Source: Clostridiales bacterium (lineage in GTDB: Bacteria > Bacillota > Clostridia > Oscillospirales > Oscillospiraceae). From it: 64,000 nt of DNA. Each line of letters starts with the position of its first letter. Positions within the stretch are counted from its first letter, which is position 1. Below, piece by piece: positions 16,277-24,353 of the stretch. The notes beneath the pieces are model-generated. The model was not told where the DNA came from, ran no database searches, and worked only from the letters and a program-made list of their open reading frames with translations. Location: positions 743,501-807,500 of the forward strand of contig CP107216.1 of assembly GCA_025757645.1 (NCBI GenBank). Direction: 5' to 3'. A program made the translations under genes and the position numbers.

Positions 16277-17869
16277 GTGCGCAAAGACTGGTTTGAGGAC
16301 GACAATGAGATCCGCCTGCTGCACCGCGGCAAGCGCCGGCTGCTCGACATTGTGTTCGGCCGTACGATGGTCATCACGCTGCTGCTCGTGCTGCAGATCG
16401 CCATCATGGTGCTCGGCGCGCACTATCTCGGCCGCTACTACCCCGCGCTGACGATCGTTTTGCGCGTGATGAGCGTCGCGGTCATCATCTACCTCGTCAA
16501 CAAGTCCGGCAGCGCGACGACGAAGATCACCTGGATCATCCTCGTCATGGCGCTGCCCGCGTTCGGCGTGCTGCTGTACCTGTTCGTGCAGCTCGATATC
16601 GGCCACCGCTACGCCAACCGCCGCGTGCAGGAGAGCATCCTGAGCACCGTGCAGTACGTCCCGCGCCAGACCGAGCTCATGGCCCGCCTGCGCACCGAGC
16701 TGCCCGAGGTGCACAACCTCGCCGAGTACACGCTGCGCTCCGGCGACTACCCCGTGTATGAAAACACTGCCGTCACCTACTACCCCATGGGGCAGGACAA
16801 GATCGGCGCGCTCATCGAGGCGCTGCAGTCGGCCGAGCACTTCATTTTCCTTGAATATTTCATCATCGAGGAGGGCGACGTCTGGGGCCGCATCCTGAAG
16901 ATCCTGGAGGAGCGGGTGCGCGCCGGCGTCGAGGTGCGCGTGCTCTATGACGGCACGTGCACGTTCTACCGCCTGCCGTACGGCTATCCCAAGCGCATGG
17001 AGGCGCTGGGCATCCGCTGCAAGATGTTCGCGCCGCTGCGCCCGCTCGTGAGCACGTATTACAACAACCGCGACCACCGCAAGATCGCCGTCATCGACGG
17101 GCGCGTCGGCTTCACCGGCGGCGTGAACCTCGCCGATGAATATGCCAATCTCGTGAGCGTCTACGGCGTGTGGAAGGACACGGCCGTGCGTCTCGAGGGC
17201 GAGGCCGTGCGCTCGCTCACGCTCATGTTCCTGCAGATGTGGGGCATGGACGAGCGCGAGCCGGACACCGATTCCTACGGCCGCTATCTCAATGTGCCCC
17301 TGCGCCCGCTGCCGGGCGCGGGCGGCTACGTCCTGCCGTATGCCGACAGCCCGCTCGACGACGAGCGTGTGGGCGAGTGCGTATATCTCGACATTCTCAA
17401 CCACGCCGAGCGCTATGTGCGCATCTTCACGCCGTACCTCATCCTCGACGAGACGATGGTCATGGCGCTCACGTTCGCGGCCAAGCGCGGCGTGGACGTG
17501 GAGCTCATTTTGCCGCACGTGCCGGACAAGAAGTTCGCCTTCGCCCTCGCCAAGGGGCACTACCGCGAGCTGCTCGACGCCGGGGTGAAGATCTATGAGT
17601 ATACGCCCGGCTTCGTGCACGCGAAGGTGTTCGTCAGCGACGACCGCAAGGCCGTCGTCGGCACGATCAACCTCGATTACCGCAGTCTGTACCTGCACTT
17701 TGAGGACGCGGTGTATCTCTATGACTGCCCGTGTATCAAGGACATCGTGGCGGATTTTGACGCCACACGCGCCCAGTCGCAGATCGTCACGCACGGCGAC
17801 CTCGCGCGCATCCCGCTGCACACGCGCATCGCGGCCGCGCTGCTGAAGCTTGTCGCGCCGCTTATGTAA
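16277..17869 (+). CDS. cls: Cardiolipin synthase (phospholipase D family)
   Basis: This 530-residue membrane enzyme joins two phosphatidylglycerols into cardiolipin. Two or three N-terminal helices (about 33-95, PLDc_N type) are followed by two HKD catalytic motifs: DHRKIAVID about residues 272-280, and VHAKVFVSDD about 449-458. Each is followed by the expected Gly/Asn signature (GFTGGVN and VVGTINLDYRS). The length fits the family (480-530). AAAGGAGG precedes the GTG at 16277. The next gene starts 31 bases on without a terminator, so DJ-1 may be co-transcribed. Confidence 0.94.
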   Translation: MRKDWFEDDNEIRLLHRGKRRLLDIVFGRTMVITLLLVLQIAIMVLGAHYLGRYYPALTIVLRVMSVAVIIYLVNKSGSATTKITWIILVMALPAFGVLLYLFVQLDIGHRYANRRVQESILSTVQYVPRQTELMARLRTELPEVHNLAEYTLRSGDYPVYENTAVTYYPMGQDKIGALIEALQSAEHFIFLEYFIIEEGDVWGRILKILEERVRAGVEVRVLYDGTCTFYRLPYGYPKRMEALGIRCKMFAPLRPLVSTYYNNRDHRKIAVIDGRVGFTGGVNLADEYANLVSVYGVWKDTAVRLEGEAVRSLTLMFLQMWGMDEREPDTDSYGRYLNVPLRPLPGAGGYVLPYADSPLDDERVGECVYLDILNHAERYVRIFTPYLILDETMVMALTFAAKRGVDVELILPHVPDKKFAFALAKGHYRELLDAGVKIYEYTPGFVHAKVFVSDDRKAVVGTINLDYRSLYLHFEDAVYLYDCPCIKDIVADFDATRAQSQIVTHGDLARIPLHTRIAAALLKLVAPLM

Positions 17870-17900
17870 GCGGTTGTTTGAAGGAAAGGGGAACATCATC

Positions 17901-18452
17901 ATGTCAAAATGCTATCTGCTGTTTGCCGAGGGGTTTGAGGAGTGCGAGGGTCTCGTCACGCTCGACATCCTCCGCCGAGCCGGCCTGGAGGCATACACGG
18001 TGTCCATTCAGGACGCACACACCGTCGTCGGCGCGCACGGCGTGCCCATCACGTGCGACCGCACGCTGCCGGAGCTGCTGGCAGCGCCGCCGGAGCTTGT
18101 CGTGCTCCCGGGCGGCATGCCGGGCACGACGAATCTGGCCAAGAGCCCGGCCGTGGAGGCGCTCGTGCGCCGCACGCTCGAGCACGGCGGCCGCGCGGCC
18201 GCCATCTGCGCCGCGCCGAGCGTGCTCGCGCAGTACGGCCTGCTCGCCGGACGGCGCGCCACGTGCTACCCCGGCTTTGAGAACCGGTGTACCGGCGCGC
18301 ACATGGTCGATGCCGACGTCGTTACCGACGGGCCGATCACGACCGGCCGCGCCCTCGGCGCAGCGATGGCGTTCGCGCTCGAGCTCGTGCGCCTGCTCAC
18401 CGACGAGCAGACCGCCGCGCGCACGGCCGAGGAGATCGTCTGGCGCACGTGA
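17901..18452 (+). CDS. DJ-1/PfpI family protein
   Basis: This 183-residue protein has the DJ-1 fold: an N-terminal EGFEECE motif (with E16) and the nucleophile elbow AICAAPS with C103. Bacterial DJ-1 proteins (YajL, thiJ annotation) are redox-sensitive chaperones or deglycases of glycated proteins, and the function is debated. The ATG at 17901 has a GGAAAGGGG ribosome site; the upstream in-frame extension overlaps cls. Both E and C active residues are present. Confidence 0.9.
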   Translation: MSKCYLLFAEGFEECEGLVTLDILRRAGLEAYTVSIQDAHTVVGAHGVPITCDRTLPELLAAPPELVVLPGGMPGTTNLAKSPAVEALVRRTLEHGGRAAAICAAPSVLAQYGLLAGRRATCYPGFENRCTGAHMVDADVVTDGPITTGRALGAAMAFALELVRLLTDEQTAARTAEEIVWRT

Positions 18453-18455
18453 CGG

Positions 18456-18484
18456 TTGACAACGCGCGCGCAAGTGCGTAAAAT
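18456..18484 (+). promoter_or_regulatory. Strong sigma-A promoter for the XRE membrane regulator
   Basis: Consensus TTGACA (18456-18461), a 17-base spacer and TAAAAT (18479-18484). Confidence 0.85.
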
Positions 18485-18516
18485 AGACAGGATAAAACCA
18501 TCGTGAGGTCGCCGTC

Positions 18517-19104
18517 ATGGATGAACTGAAACTCATCTTCGCCAGCAACCTGATCCGCCTGCGCACGGCCGCGGGCATGACGCAGGCCGAGCTCGGCGAA
18601 CAACTGAATTATTCGGACAAGTCGATCTCCAAGTGGGAGCGCGGCGAGGCCATTCCCGACGCGGCCGTGCTCAAGCGCATGAGCGAGATCTTCGGCGTCA
18701 CGGTCGATTATCTGCTCGACGAGCACGATGCCTGGCAGCCGGCACCCGATCCCGCCGACGTGCGCGACCGCAGCCACGCCTCCATCATTCAGGTCGCTCT
18801 CACGGGCATCGTCACGCTGGCGGTGCTGGTGTTTGTGGTGCTGTGGCTGTGGCTGGGCAAGGTGGAGTGGGTCGTGTTTCCCTGCTTCGTGCCGGCGGCG
18901 CTCATTACGTATCTTGTGCTCAACAGCGTGTTTTTTAACGGACGGGGAAACCTTTATGTCGTGCTCGGCCTTGTGGCGAGCGTGTTCGCCGTGGGCTACC
19001 TCGTGCTGCTGCGCTTCGGGATGAATTTCTGGCAGCTTTTCCTCATCCTCATCCCGGCGGAGGCCGTCGTGTATTTCAGTTTCAACATCCGCGCAAAGCA
19101 TTGA
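18517..19104 (+). CDS. XRE-family helix-turn-helix protein with C-terminal membrane helices
   Basis: This 195-residue protein has a Cro/C1-type HTH in residues 5-65 (GMTQAELGEQL then SISKWERG), a hydrophilic linker, and three or four membrane helices from about residue 90 to the end. Membrane-tethered XRE regulators of this form are common in Clostridia, and their ligands are unknown. The promoter is near consensus and sits only 33 bases before the start, so autoregulation at that site is plausible. A terminator follows at 19143. Confidence 0.88.
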   Translation: MDELKLIFASNLIRLRTAAGMTQAELGEQLNYSDKSISKWERGEAIPDAAVLKRMSEIFGVTVDYLLDEHDAWQPAPDPADVRDRSHASIIQVALTGIVTLAVLVFVVLWLWLGKVEWVVFPCFVPAALITYLVLNSVFFNGRGNLYVVLGLVASVFAVGYLVLLRFGMNFWQLFLILIPAEAVVYFSFNIRAKH

Positions 19105-19142
19105 TATTGCAGACATTCTATGATTTGTAGAGTGCGTCTTTC

Positions 19143-19191
19143 GGGGCGTAGAGCAGGGCAGGGCCGTGTTCTACGCCCCGGTTCCATTTTG
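19143..19191 (+). terminator. Terminator after the XRE gene
   Basis: CGGGGCGTAGA (19143-19153) and TCTACGCCCCG (19171-19181) form an 11-bp perfect stem followed by TTCCATTTTG. Confidence 0.75.
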
Positions 19192-19196
19192 TAGGT

Positions 19197-19225
19197 TGCG
19201 CAATGCCGGCACGGCAGGTATGATA
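19197..19225 (+). promoter_or_regulatory. Sigma-A promoter for the DegV gene
   Basis: TTGCGC (19197-19202), 17 bases, TATGAT (19220-19225). Confidence 0.6.
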
Positions 19226-19303
19226 CCACCATATTCATGTTGAGAAGGAATCACACCTGCCCGCCCGACGGGCAAATCGAAGGATGCAAAGGAGACCGAC
19301 AAA

Positions 19304-20191
19304 ATGGCCGATTTCGTACTGAGCTGCTGCTCCACCGCCGACCTGACCAAGGAGCATTTCCAGCAGCGTGACATTTCGTATATCTGCTTCCACTATGCGC
19401 TCGACGGCGTGGATTACCCGGACGATCTGGGCGAGACGATGCCGTTTGACAAGTTTTACGCCGCCATGGCAAACGGCGCCGAGACGCGCACCTCTCAGGT
19501 GAACATCTCGGAGTTCGTGGACTATTTCACCCCGTTTCTCGAGCAGGGCAAGGACATTCTGCACGTCTGCCTGTCCTCGGGCCTGTCCGGCGTGTCGAAC
19601 TCGGCGGAGAACGCTGCGCGCATCGTCCGCGAGCGCTATCCCGACCGGAAGATCTACATCGTTGACTCGCTCGGCGCGTCCTCGGGCTACGGCCTGCTGA
19701 TGGACCGCCTGGCTGACCTGCGCGACGAGGGCGTGTCCATCGACGGCGTGCGCGACTGGGCCGAGGCGCACAAGCTGGAGCTGCACCACTGGTTCTTCTC
19801 CACGGACCTGACGTTCTATGTCAAGGGCGGCCGCATCTCGAAGGTGGCCGGCGTGTTCGGCGGTCTGCTGGATATCTGCCCGCTGCTGAACATGGATAAC
19901 CTCGGCCGGCTCATCCCGCGCTCCAAGATCCGCGGCAAGAAGCGCGTCATGAAAGAGATCGTTGCCCGCATGGAAGAGCATGCGCAGGGCGGCCTCGACT
20001 ACTCCGGCAAGTGCTACATCTCGCAGTCGGCGTGCTATGACGACGCGCGCGCCGTGGCCGACGAGATCGAAAAGAAGTTCCCGAAGCTCAACGGGAAGGT
20101 CGAGATCTACAGCGTCGGTACCACCATCGGCAGCCATACCGGCCCGGGCACCGTGGCCCTGTTCTTCTGGGGCGACGAGCGCAAGGACTGA
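19304..20191 (+). CDS. DegV family protein (fatty-acid-binding)
   Basis: DegV proteins bind a long-chain fatty acid between two lobes and, as FakB, hand it to the FakA kinase for phosphorylation. This 295-residue protein has the usual order: the N-terminal EDD-type lobe with the LSSGLSGVSNSAENAA loop that contacts the carboxylate, the VDSLGASSGYG segment, the KGGRISK strand, and the GSHTGPGTVALFFWG end. The FakA partner is not in the window. AAAGGAG precedes the ATG. A bidirectional terminator follows. Confidence 0.92.
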   Translation: MADFVLSCCSTADLTKEHFQQRDISYICFHYALDGVDYPDDLGETMPFDKFYAAMANGAETRTSQVNISEFVDYFTPFLEQGKDILHVCLSSGLSGVSNSAENAARIVRERYPDRKIYIVDSLGASSGYGLLMDRLADLRDEGVSIDGVRDWAEAHKLELHHWFFSTDLTFYVKGGRISKVAGVFGGLLDICPLLNMDNLGRLIPRSKIRGKKRVMKEIVARMEEHAQGGLDYSGKCYISQSACYDDARAVADEIEKKFPKLNGKVEIYSVGTTIGSHTGPGTVALFFWGDERKD

Positions 20192-20232
20192 TTGGTCGAT
20201 AAATTCCCCCCTTTATTTTTCCCATCCCAAAC

Positions 20233-20266
20233 AAAATCCCCTGACCGTTTGGTCAGGGGATTTTGT
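20233..20266. terminator. Bidirectional terminator between degV and the deacetylase gene
   Basis: AAAATCCCCTGACC and GGTCAGGGGATTTT form a perfect 14-bp stem with a GTTT loop. A and T runs on either side serve the converging genes. Confidence 0.9.
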
Positions 20267-20298
20267 CGTGTTTGGGCTGGAACTTGCGGCGCTGCCGG

Positions 20299-21750
20299 TC
20301 AGATCTTCGGCACGGGCGTCGGGCGGGCATCGTCCCAGACAGTCTTGGTATCGAACAGGTCGTCGAGCAGATTCGACTGGTAGTACATCCGGTAGCCGTC
20401 GATGTTGCGCCGGCCCTGACGGACATACCCGTCGTGGATCTGCACCCAGTGCTCGGCCGAGTCCACGTTGCAGAAATAGCGGAAGCCCAGGCCGTAGAGC
20501 GTGTCAAACTTTGCGCCCTTGTAGGCCTCCACGCCGGCAATGTCGCTGCCGAAGGGGTAGAGCAGCACGTCGGTCTCGCCGATGACGGCCGCAATCTGAT
20601 CGTTCCACTTCTGCGCGTCGCTGGCCAGACGCTCGGGCGAAATGTCGCCGTAGGTCAGGTGGCCGTAGCTGTGGCTGGCGATCGTGTAGCCCTCGGCGCG
20701 CAGGGCGTCGGCCACGGCGCGCGCGTCCGTGCACGCCTGCGCAAAGGCCTCGTCGCCGAGCTTTTCCTTATAATCATTGCTGATGCGGTAGCCGAACGCG
20801 CCCTGATACCCGGTCACGGCGATGGTCGCGCGCGCGCCGCGATAGGAAAAGTCCGGGTGCTGGTCCAGGAAATCATCCAGCAGCGGCACGAGGTCGTAGC
20901 TGCCGTAGAGCGTCTGGCCGTCGGCGTCTACGTATTCGCACGTGAGCTTGCCGTCTTTCACCAGCAGGCGCGAGGCAAAGCCGTCGCCGCCTTTGTCGGG
21001 CTTGCCGTCGCTGTCGCTGTCGGTCATATATTCGTAGTAGCACACGTCGTCCTGCGATAGGACGATGGGCTTTTTCCCGGCGGGGAGGTAGATGTCGCCT
21101 GCGACGTATTTCGTCGAGCCGTCGGCCTGCTGCTGCGGCCCGGCGACGTCGTGGATGTCCACGAGCACGAAGCCCCGCTCGTACAGGCTCTGCAGCACGG
21201 CGTTGAACTCCTTGATCGTGGCCATGAACTGGTTGTAGCCGCCCTGCTCGGGGTCGCCGTCAAAGGCGCGGGCAGTGTCCGCGATGAGCGTGTGGAAAAA
21301 GATGTGCGGAATGGTCGTGGGGTCAGCGTAGCGCACGGCCTGCGCCTTCTGCGCCTCAAAATCGGCCTTGGCCTGCTGCAGCTCCGGCACGTTCTCCCAC
21401 CCGGCAAAGCCCGTCACGGCGGCGATGGCCTTGTCATAGTCATACTGCGCGGCGAGGTGCTTCGCCTCCGCGAGCACGGTGTCCTGCTCCGTGACCTGCG
21501 CGGTGGGCGTGGCCTGCGCGGCGGGATCGTTTTTGGGCGCGCGGTCATGCCGGCTCACGAGCACGAGCACCAGCACGGCCACCAGCACGATCACGACCAG
21601 CACGGCCGCGAACACCAGCGTCGACTGGCTCGGGCCGCGGCGCTGCGGCGCGCGGCGTCTGGCCGGGCGCGGCCGGTCGGCCGCGTCCGGCTTCGGCGTG
21701 TGTGCATCGCTGTCGGGCCGCGGGGTGCGGCGGGGGTCGGTTGTCTGCAT
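20299..21750 (-). CDS. Membrane-anchored polysaccharide deacetylase-like protein
   Basis: This 483-residue protein has a basic, Pro-rich cytoplasmic N-terminus (about 45 residues), one membrane helix (about 46-65), a linker, and a large extracellular domain. The domain holds NodB-like elements: a strand ending LSQDD (the metal-binding Asp pair, normally TFDDG) and SHSYGH (the HxxxH metal site), then YPFGSD. The spacing between the first and second motif is unusually long, about 150 residues, so the fold carries an insertion. Substrate (peptidoglycan, teichoic acid or other glycan) is unknown. Own promoter at 21808-21837. Confidence 0.8.
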   Translation of the reverse strand: MQTTDPRRTPRPDSDAHTPKPDAADRPRPARRRAPQRRGPSQSTLVFAAVLVVIVLVAVLVLVLVSRHDRAPKNDPAAQATPTAQVTEQDTVLAEAKHLAAQYDYDKAIAAVTGFAGWENVPELQQAKADFEAQKAQAVRYADPTTIPHIFFHTLIADTARAFDGDPEQGGYNQFMATIKEFNAVLQSLYERGFVLVDIHDVAGPQQQADGSTKYVAGDIYLPAGKKPIVLSQDDVCYYEYMTDSDSDGKPDKGGDGFASRLLVKDGKLTCEYVDADGQTLYGSYDLVPLLDDFLDQHPDFSYRGARATIAVTGYQGAFGYRISNDYKEKLGDEAFAQACTDARAVADALRAEGYTIASHSYGHLTYGDISPERLASDAQKWNDQIAAVIGETDVLLYPFGSDIAGVEAYKGAKFDTLYGLGFRYFCNVDSAEHWVQIHDGYVRQGRRNIDGYRMYYQSNLLDDLFDTKTVWDDARPTPVPKI

Positions 21751-21807
21751 ACGAAGTCACCTCCGGGAGACCATTCGGTTTCCGAAAATCTGTTAATTAC
21801 TGCCTTT

Positions 21808-21837
21808 ACTATACGCGCTCCGGCGGGCATTTTGCAA
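21808..21837 (-). promoter_or_regulatory. Sigma-A promoter for the deacetylase gene
   Basis: On the minus strand TTGCAA (21832-21837), 18 bases, TATAGT (21808-21813). Confidence 0.6.
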
Positions 21838-21885
21838 GCGTGCGCGTAAAATTCAGAATTGTTAAGGATCGCGCCCGGCCGGTTG

Positions 21886-22197
21886 TTACCCGGCGGGCGT
21901 GATGTCTTTGAGCGTGCCTTTGTTCGTGATCTGGCTGTAGGAGAACGACAGGTGGAACGTGCCGTCCGGCTGCGTCTCAACGACGGCAAGCTGGTCGGCC
22001 GAGCACTTGACGTGCAGCGCCGTGCCGCCCTTCGTCACGGTCAGCAGACCGCCGTCGTCGGTCGCGGCGTACTGGTCGATGGTGTAGTCCCCAGTGCCGG
22101 ACACGCGGTTCATCCCCACGAAGCCGCCGTAGGTCAGCAGACCCAGAATGGCGACGATGACGATGATGCGGATAATGGTGATGACGGTTTTCTTCAT
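21886..22197 (-). CDS. Small single-pass membrane protein, unknown
   Basis: This 103-residue protein has an N-terminal membrane helix (about 5-27) and an extracellular domain of about 75 residues with beta-strand character. I do not recognise a family. The ATG at 22197 has GGAAAGGGGG seven bases upstream; a GTG two codons earlier is possible but closer to the ribosome site. It lies divergently from the AEC transporter and upstream of the deacetylase gene, with no clear terminator between. Confidence 0.7.
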   Translation of the reverse strand: MKKTVITIIRIIVIVAILGLLTYGGFVGMNRVSGTGDYTIDQYAATDDGGLLTVTKGGTALHVKCSADQLAVVETQPDGTFHLSFSYSQITNKGTLKDITPAG

Positions 22198-22267
22198 GCG
22201 CACACCCCCTTTCCTGCCAGTGTAACAGGCCGGGCGGCATTTGGCAAGTACCCGTTGAGAATTCCGC

Positions 22268-22296
22268 TTTACAAGACACGATGTCTGGCATATACT
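22268..22296 (+). promoter_or_regulatory. Sigma-A promoter for the AEC transporter gene
   Basis: TTTACA (22268-22273), 17 bases, TATACT (22291-22296). Confidence 0.7.
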
Positions 22297-22368
22297 ATTC
22301 TAAACTGGGTAGGCAGCACCATGCGCCGCCCGACGAGAGAATCCGAGAAAAGAGAGAAAAAGAGAAAA

Positions 22369-23280
22369 ATGAATCTGTCCGTTGTTTTTGCCAAGATGGC
22401 CATGCTGGTTCTCATCATGCTCCTTGGCTACCTTTGTGCGCGCATCGGCATCACAGGGCCGGAGTTTAATAAGCGCGTGACGCCGCTGGTGATGAACGTC
22501 CTGCTCACGGCGACGATCCTCAATTCCGTGCTGAGCGTGCCGGATTTCACCGGCCGCGACATTGTCGATTACGTCCTCGTGCTGACGGCTGCGACCGTTT
22601 TGCAGATCGCCGCGGCGTGGTTTCTGCCGCGGCTGCTGCGCACACGCGGCGAGGACGTGGGTGCGACGCGGCTCGTGACGGCGTTTGGCAACGTGGGCTT
22701 TGTGGGCCTGCCCGTCGTCGCGGCGATCTTTGGCGATGAGATGGTCTTTTTCGCCTCGCTGGCGAACATCCCGTTCAACCTCGCGCTCTATTCCATCGGC
22801 GCGGCGCAGCTCTCTGGCGGCGCGGGCGCGCGCTTCGACTGGCGCAAGGTGCTCAATATGCCCGTCATTGCGACGCTGCTGTCGGTCGTGCTGCTGCTCT
22901 CGCGCATCCATGTGCCCGCCGTCATTGCCGACACGATCTCCACGCTCGCGGGCGCGACGATCCCGCTGTCGATGCTCATCATCGGCACGTCGCTCGGCGC
23001 GATCTCCGTGCGCGCCGCGCTCGCCGACTGGCGGGTCTACGTGGTGTCGGCGGTGCGGCTGCTCGTGTGCCCACTGCTGACGTGGTTGGTGCTGCGGCCG
23101 TTTGTCAGCGGCGCGCTGCTCGGCATTCCGGTGCTTCTCGCGGCGTGCCCGTCGGCCATGGTCGTCACGGCGCTGTGTCTGCAGTATGACCGGTCGGATG
23201 CGTTCGCGTCCAAGTGCATTTTTCTCAATACGATCCTGTCCGCCGTGACGATCCCGCTGCTGATCTGGCTGCTGTTCTGA
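22369..23280 (+). CDS. AEC (auxin efflux carrier) family transporter
   Basis: This 303-residue protein has about ten hydrophobic segments in two halves, with the conserved TAFGNVGFVGLPV and LAACPSAMVVTALCLQY signatures of bacterial auxin-efflux-carrier-like proteins. These move organic anions such as malate or citrate; the substrate is unknown here. Neither possible start has a strong ribosome site. I chose the ATG at 22369 because membrane helix 1 begins right after it; an ATG at 22321 would add 16 charged residues. It ends just before an intergenic repeat element. Confidence 0.88.
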   Translation: MNLSVVFAKMAMLVLIMLLGYLCARIGITGPEFNKRVTPLVMNVLLTATILNSVLSVPDFTGRDIVDYVLVLTAATVLQIAAAWFLPRLLRTRGEDVGATRLVTAFGNVGFVGLPVVAAIFGDEMVFFASLANIPFNLALYSIGAAQLSGGAGARFDWRKVLNMPVIATLLSVVLLLSRIHVPAVIADTISTLAGATIPLSMLIIGTSLGAISVRAALADWRVYVVSAVRLLVCPLLTWLVLRPFVSGALLGIPVLLAACPSAMVVTALCLQYDRSDAFASKCIFLNTILSAVTIPLLIWLLF

Positions 23281-23316
23281 CCGGCGCGTGGGTGCTTTTT
23301 TCGCTGGTATTGTGCC

Positions 23317-23466
23317 CCTTGACTCCCTTGTGCAAAGGGAGCTGGCAGCCGTCAGACTGACTGAGGGATTGATAAATCGGCCCTTGCATGGATTTGTATT
23401 TACAACCCCTCCGTCAAAAATCTTCGATTTTGCCACTGCCCCTTGCACAGGGGAGGCATTGCCGAA
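23317..23466. repeat. Intergenic repeat family A, full copy 1
   Basis: About 150 bases whose left half (CTCCCTTGTGCAAAGGGAG, then a CTGGCAGCCGTCAG block and TGACTGAGGGATTG) is an imperfect inverted repeat of its right half (CAACCCCTCCGTCA, then CCCCTTGCACAGGGGAGGC). Each end is itself a small hairpin. A second full copy is at 60568-60716 and a half copy at 39579-39634. Confidence 0.85.
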
Positions 23467-23516
23467 CGGCAATGTAGAATCCTACTCCCGCATATTCCTG
23501 ATCGGAGGTTTTCCCC

Positions 23517-24299
23517 ATGATCGATCCTTTGATGTTCATTGCGCTGCTGCCGGCCGTTGTGCTGGTGGTGTATATCTACCGAAAGGACCGCACGGACAAA
23601 GAGCCGCCGGCCCTGCTCGCCAAGCTCCTGGGCTACGGCGCGCTCTCGTGCCTGCCGGCCATCGTGGTCGAGCTCATCCTCAGCGCCGTCATCGAGCGGC
23701 TGAACGTGCGTAATGTCTACCTCGGCTATTTTCTCGAGGCGTTCGTCGTCGCGGGCCTGACGGAGGAGACGTGCAAGTTCCTCTTCCTGCGCACGACGTG
23801 GCGCAGCCCGGCGTTCGACTATCAGTTTGACGCCATTGTCTACGCCGTCATGGTCGCGCTCGGTTTCGCCGCGTTCGAGAACGTGAAGTACGTCTACAGC
23901 TATGGCTTCGCCACCGGCCTCGTGCGCGCGGTCACGGCCGTGCCCGGCCACGCGATCTTCGGCGTGTTTATGGGTTATTTCTACGGCTATGCCAAGCTCT
24001 CCGACTACTGGGGGCGCGATGAGGACAGGAAGGCCTACCTTGCGCTGAGCGTCGTCGTGCCGATACTGCTGCACGGGTGCTACGACTTTCTGGCTTTCGC
24101 GCAGGAGGGCGACAGCCGCTTCACGCTGCTGTTTTATGCGTATCTGATCGCGCTGTACGTGTTCGGCATCCGGCGCGTGAACCGCTCGTCACGCGACGAC
24201 CGCCGCGTCACGCGCGAGACGGTGTTTGACTATTTCCGCCGCATGCAGTACCCCCTGCCGCCGCAGTACCGCGACCGGAACGACGACTTCTGGCGCTGA
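23517..24299 (+). CDS. PrsW family intramembrane metalloprotease-like protein
   Basis: This 260-residue, eight-helix membrane protein shows all PrsW family motifs: EETCKF in the first conserved helix, FAAFENVKY, PGHAIFG and LLHGCYDF. B. subtilis PrsW cuts the anti-sigma factor RsiW to release SigW; related proteins have other or unknown substrates. Here no sigma/anti-sigma pair is adjacent. The C-terminal 60 residues are hydrophilic and basic. CGGAGG lies upstream of the ATG. A bidirectional terminator follows at 24315. Confidence 0.9.
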   Translation: MIDPLMFIALLPAVVLVVYIYRKDRTDKEPPALLAKLLGYGALSCLPAIVVELILSAVIERLNVRNVYLGYFLEAFVVAGLTEETCKFLFLRTTWRSPAFDYQFDAIVYAVMVALGFAAFENVKYVYSYGFATGLVRAVTAVPGHAIFGVFMGYFYGYAKLSDYWGRDEDRKAYLALSVVVPILLHGCYDFLAFAQEGDSRFTLLFYAYLIALYVFGIRRVNRSSRDDRRVTRETVFDYFRRMQYPLPPQYRDRNDDFWR

Positions 24300-24314
24300 G
24301 CGGCGAGCAAATGC

Positions 24315-24352
24315 AAAGCCGCCCCTGTCGAACATGACAGGGGCGGCTTTTT
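24315..24352. terminator. Bidirectional terminator between prsW-like gene and mutY
   Basis: AAAGCCGCCCCTGTC and GACAGGGGCGGCTTT form a perfect 15-bp stem with a 6-base loop. Confidence 0.92.
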
Positions 24353-24353
24353 G

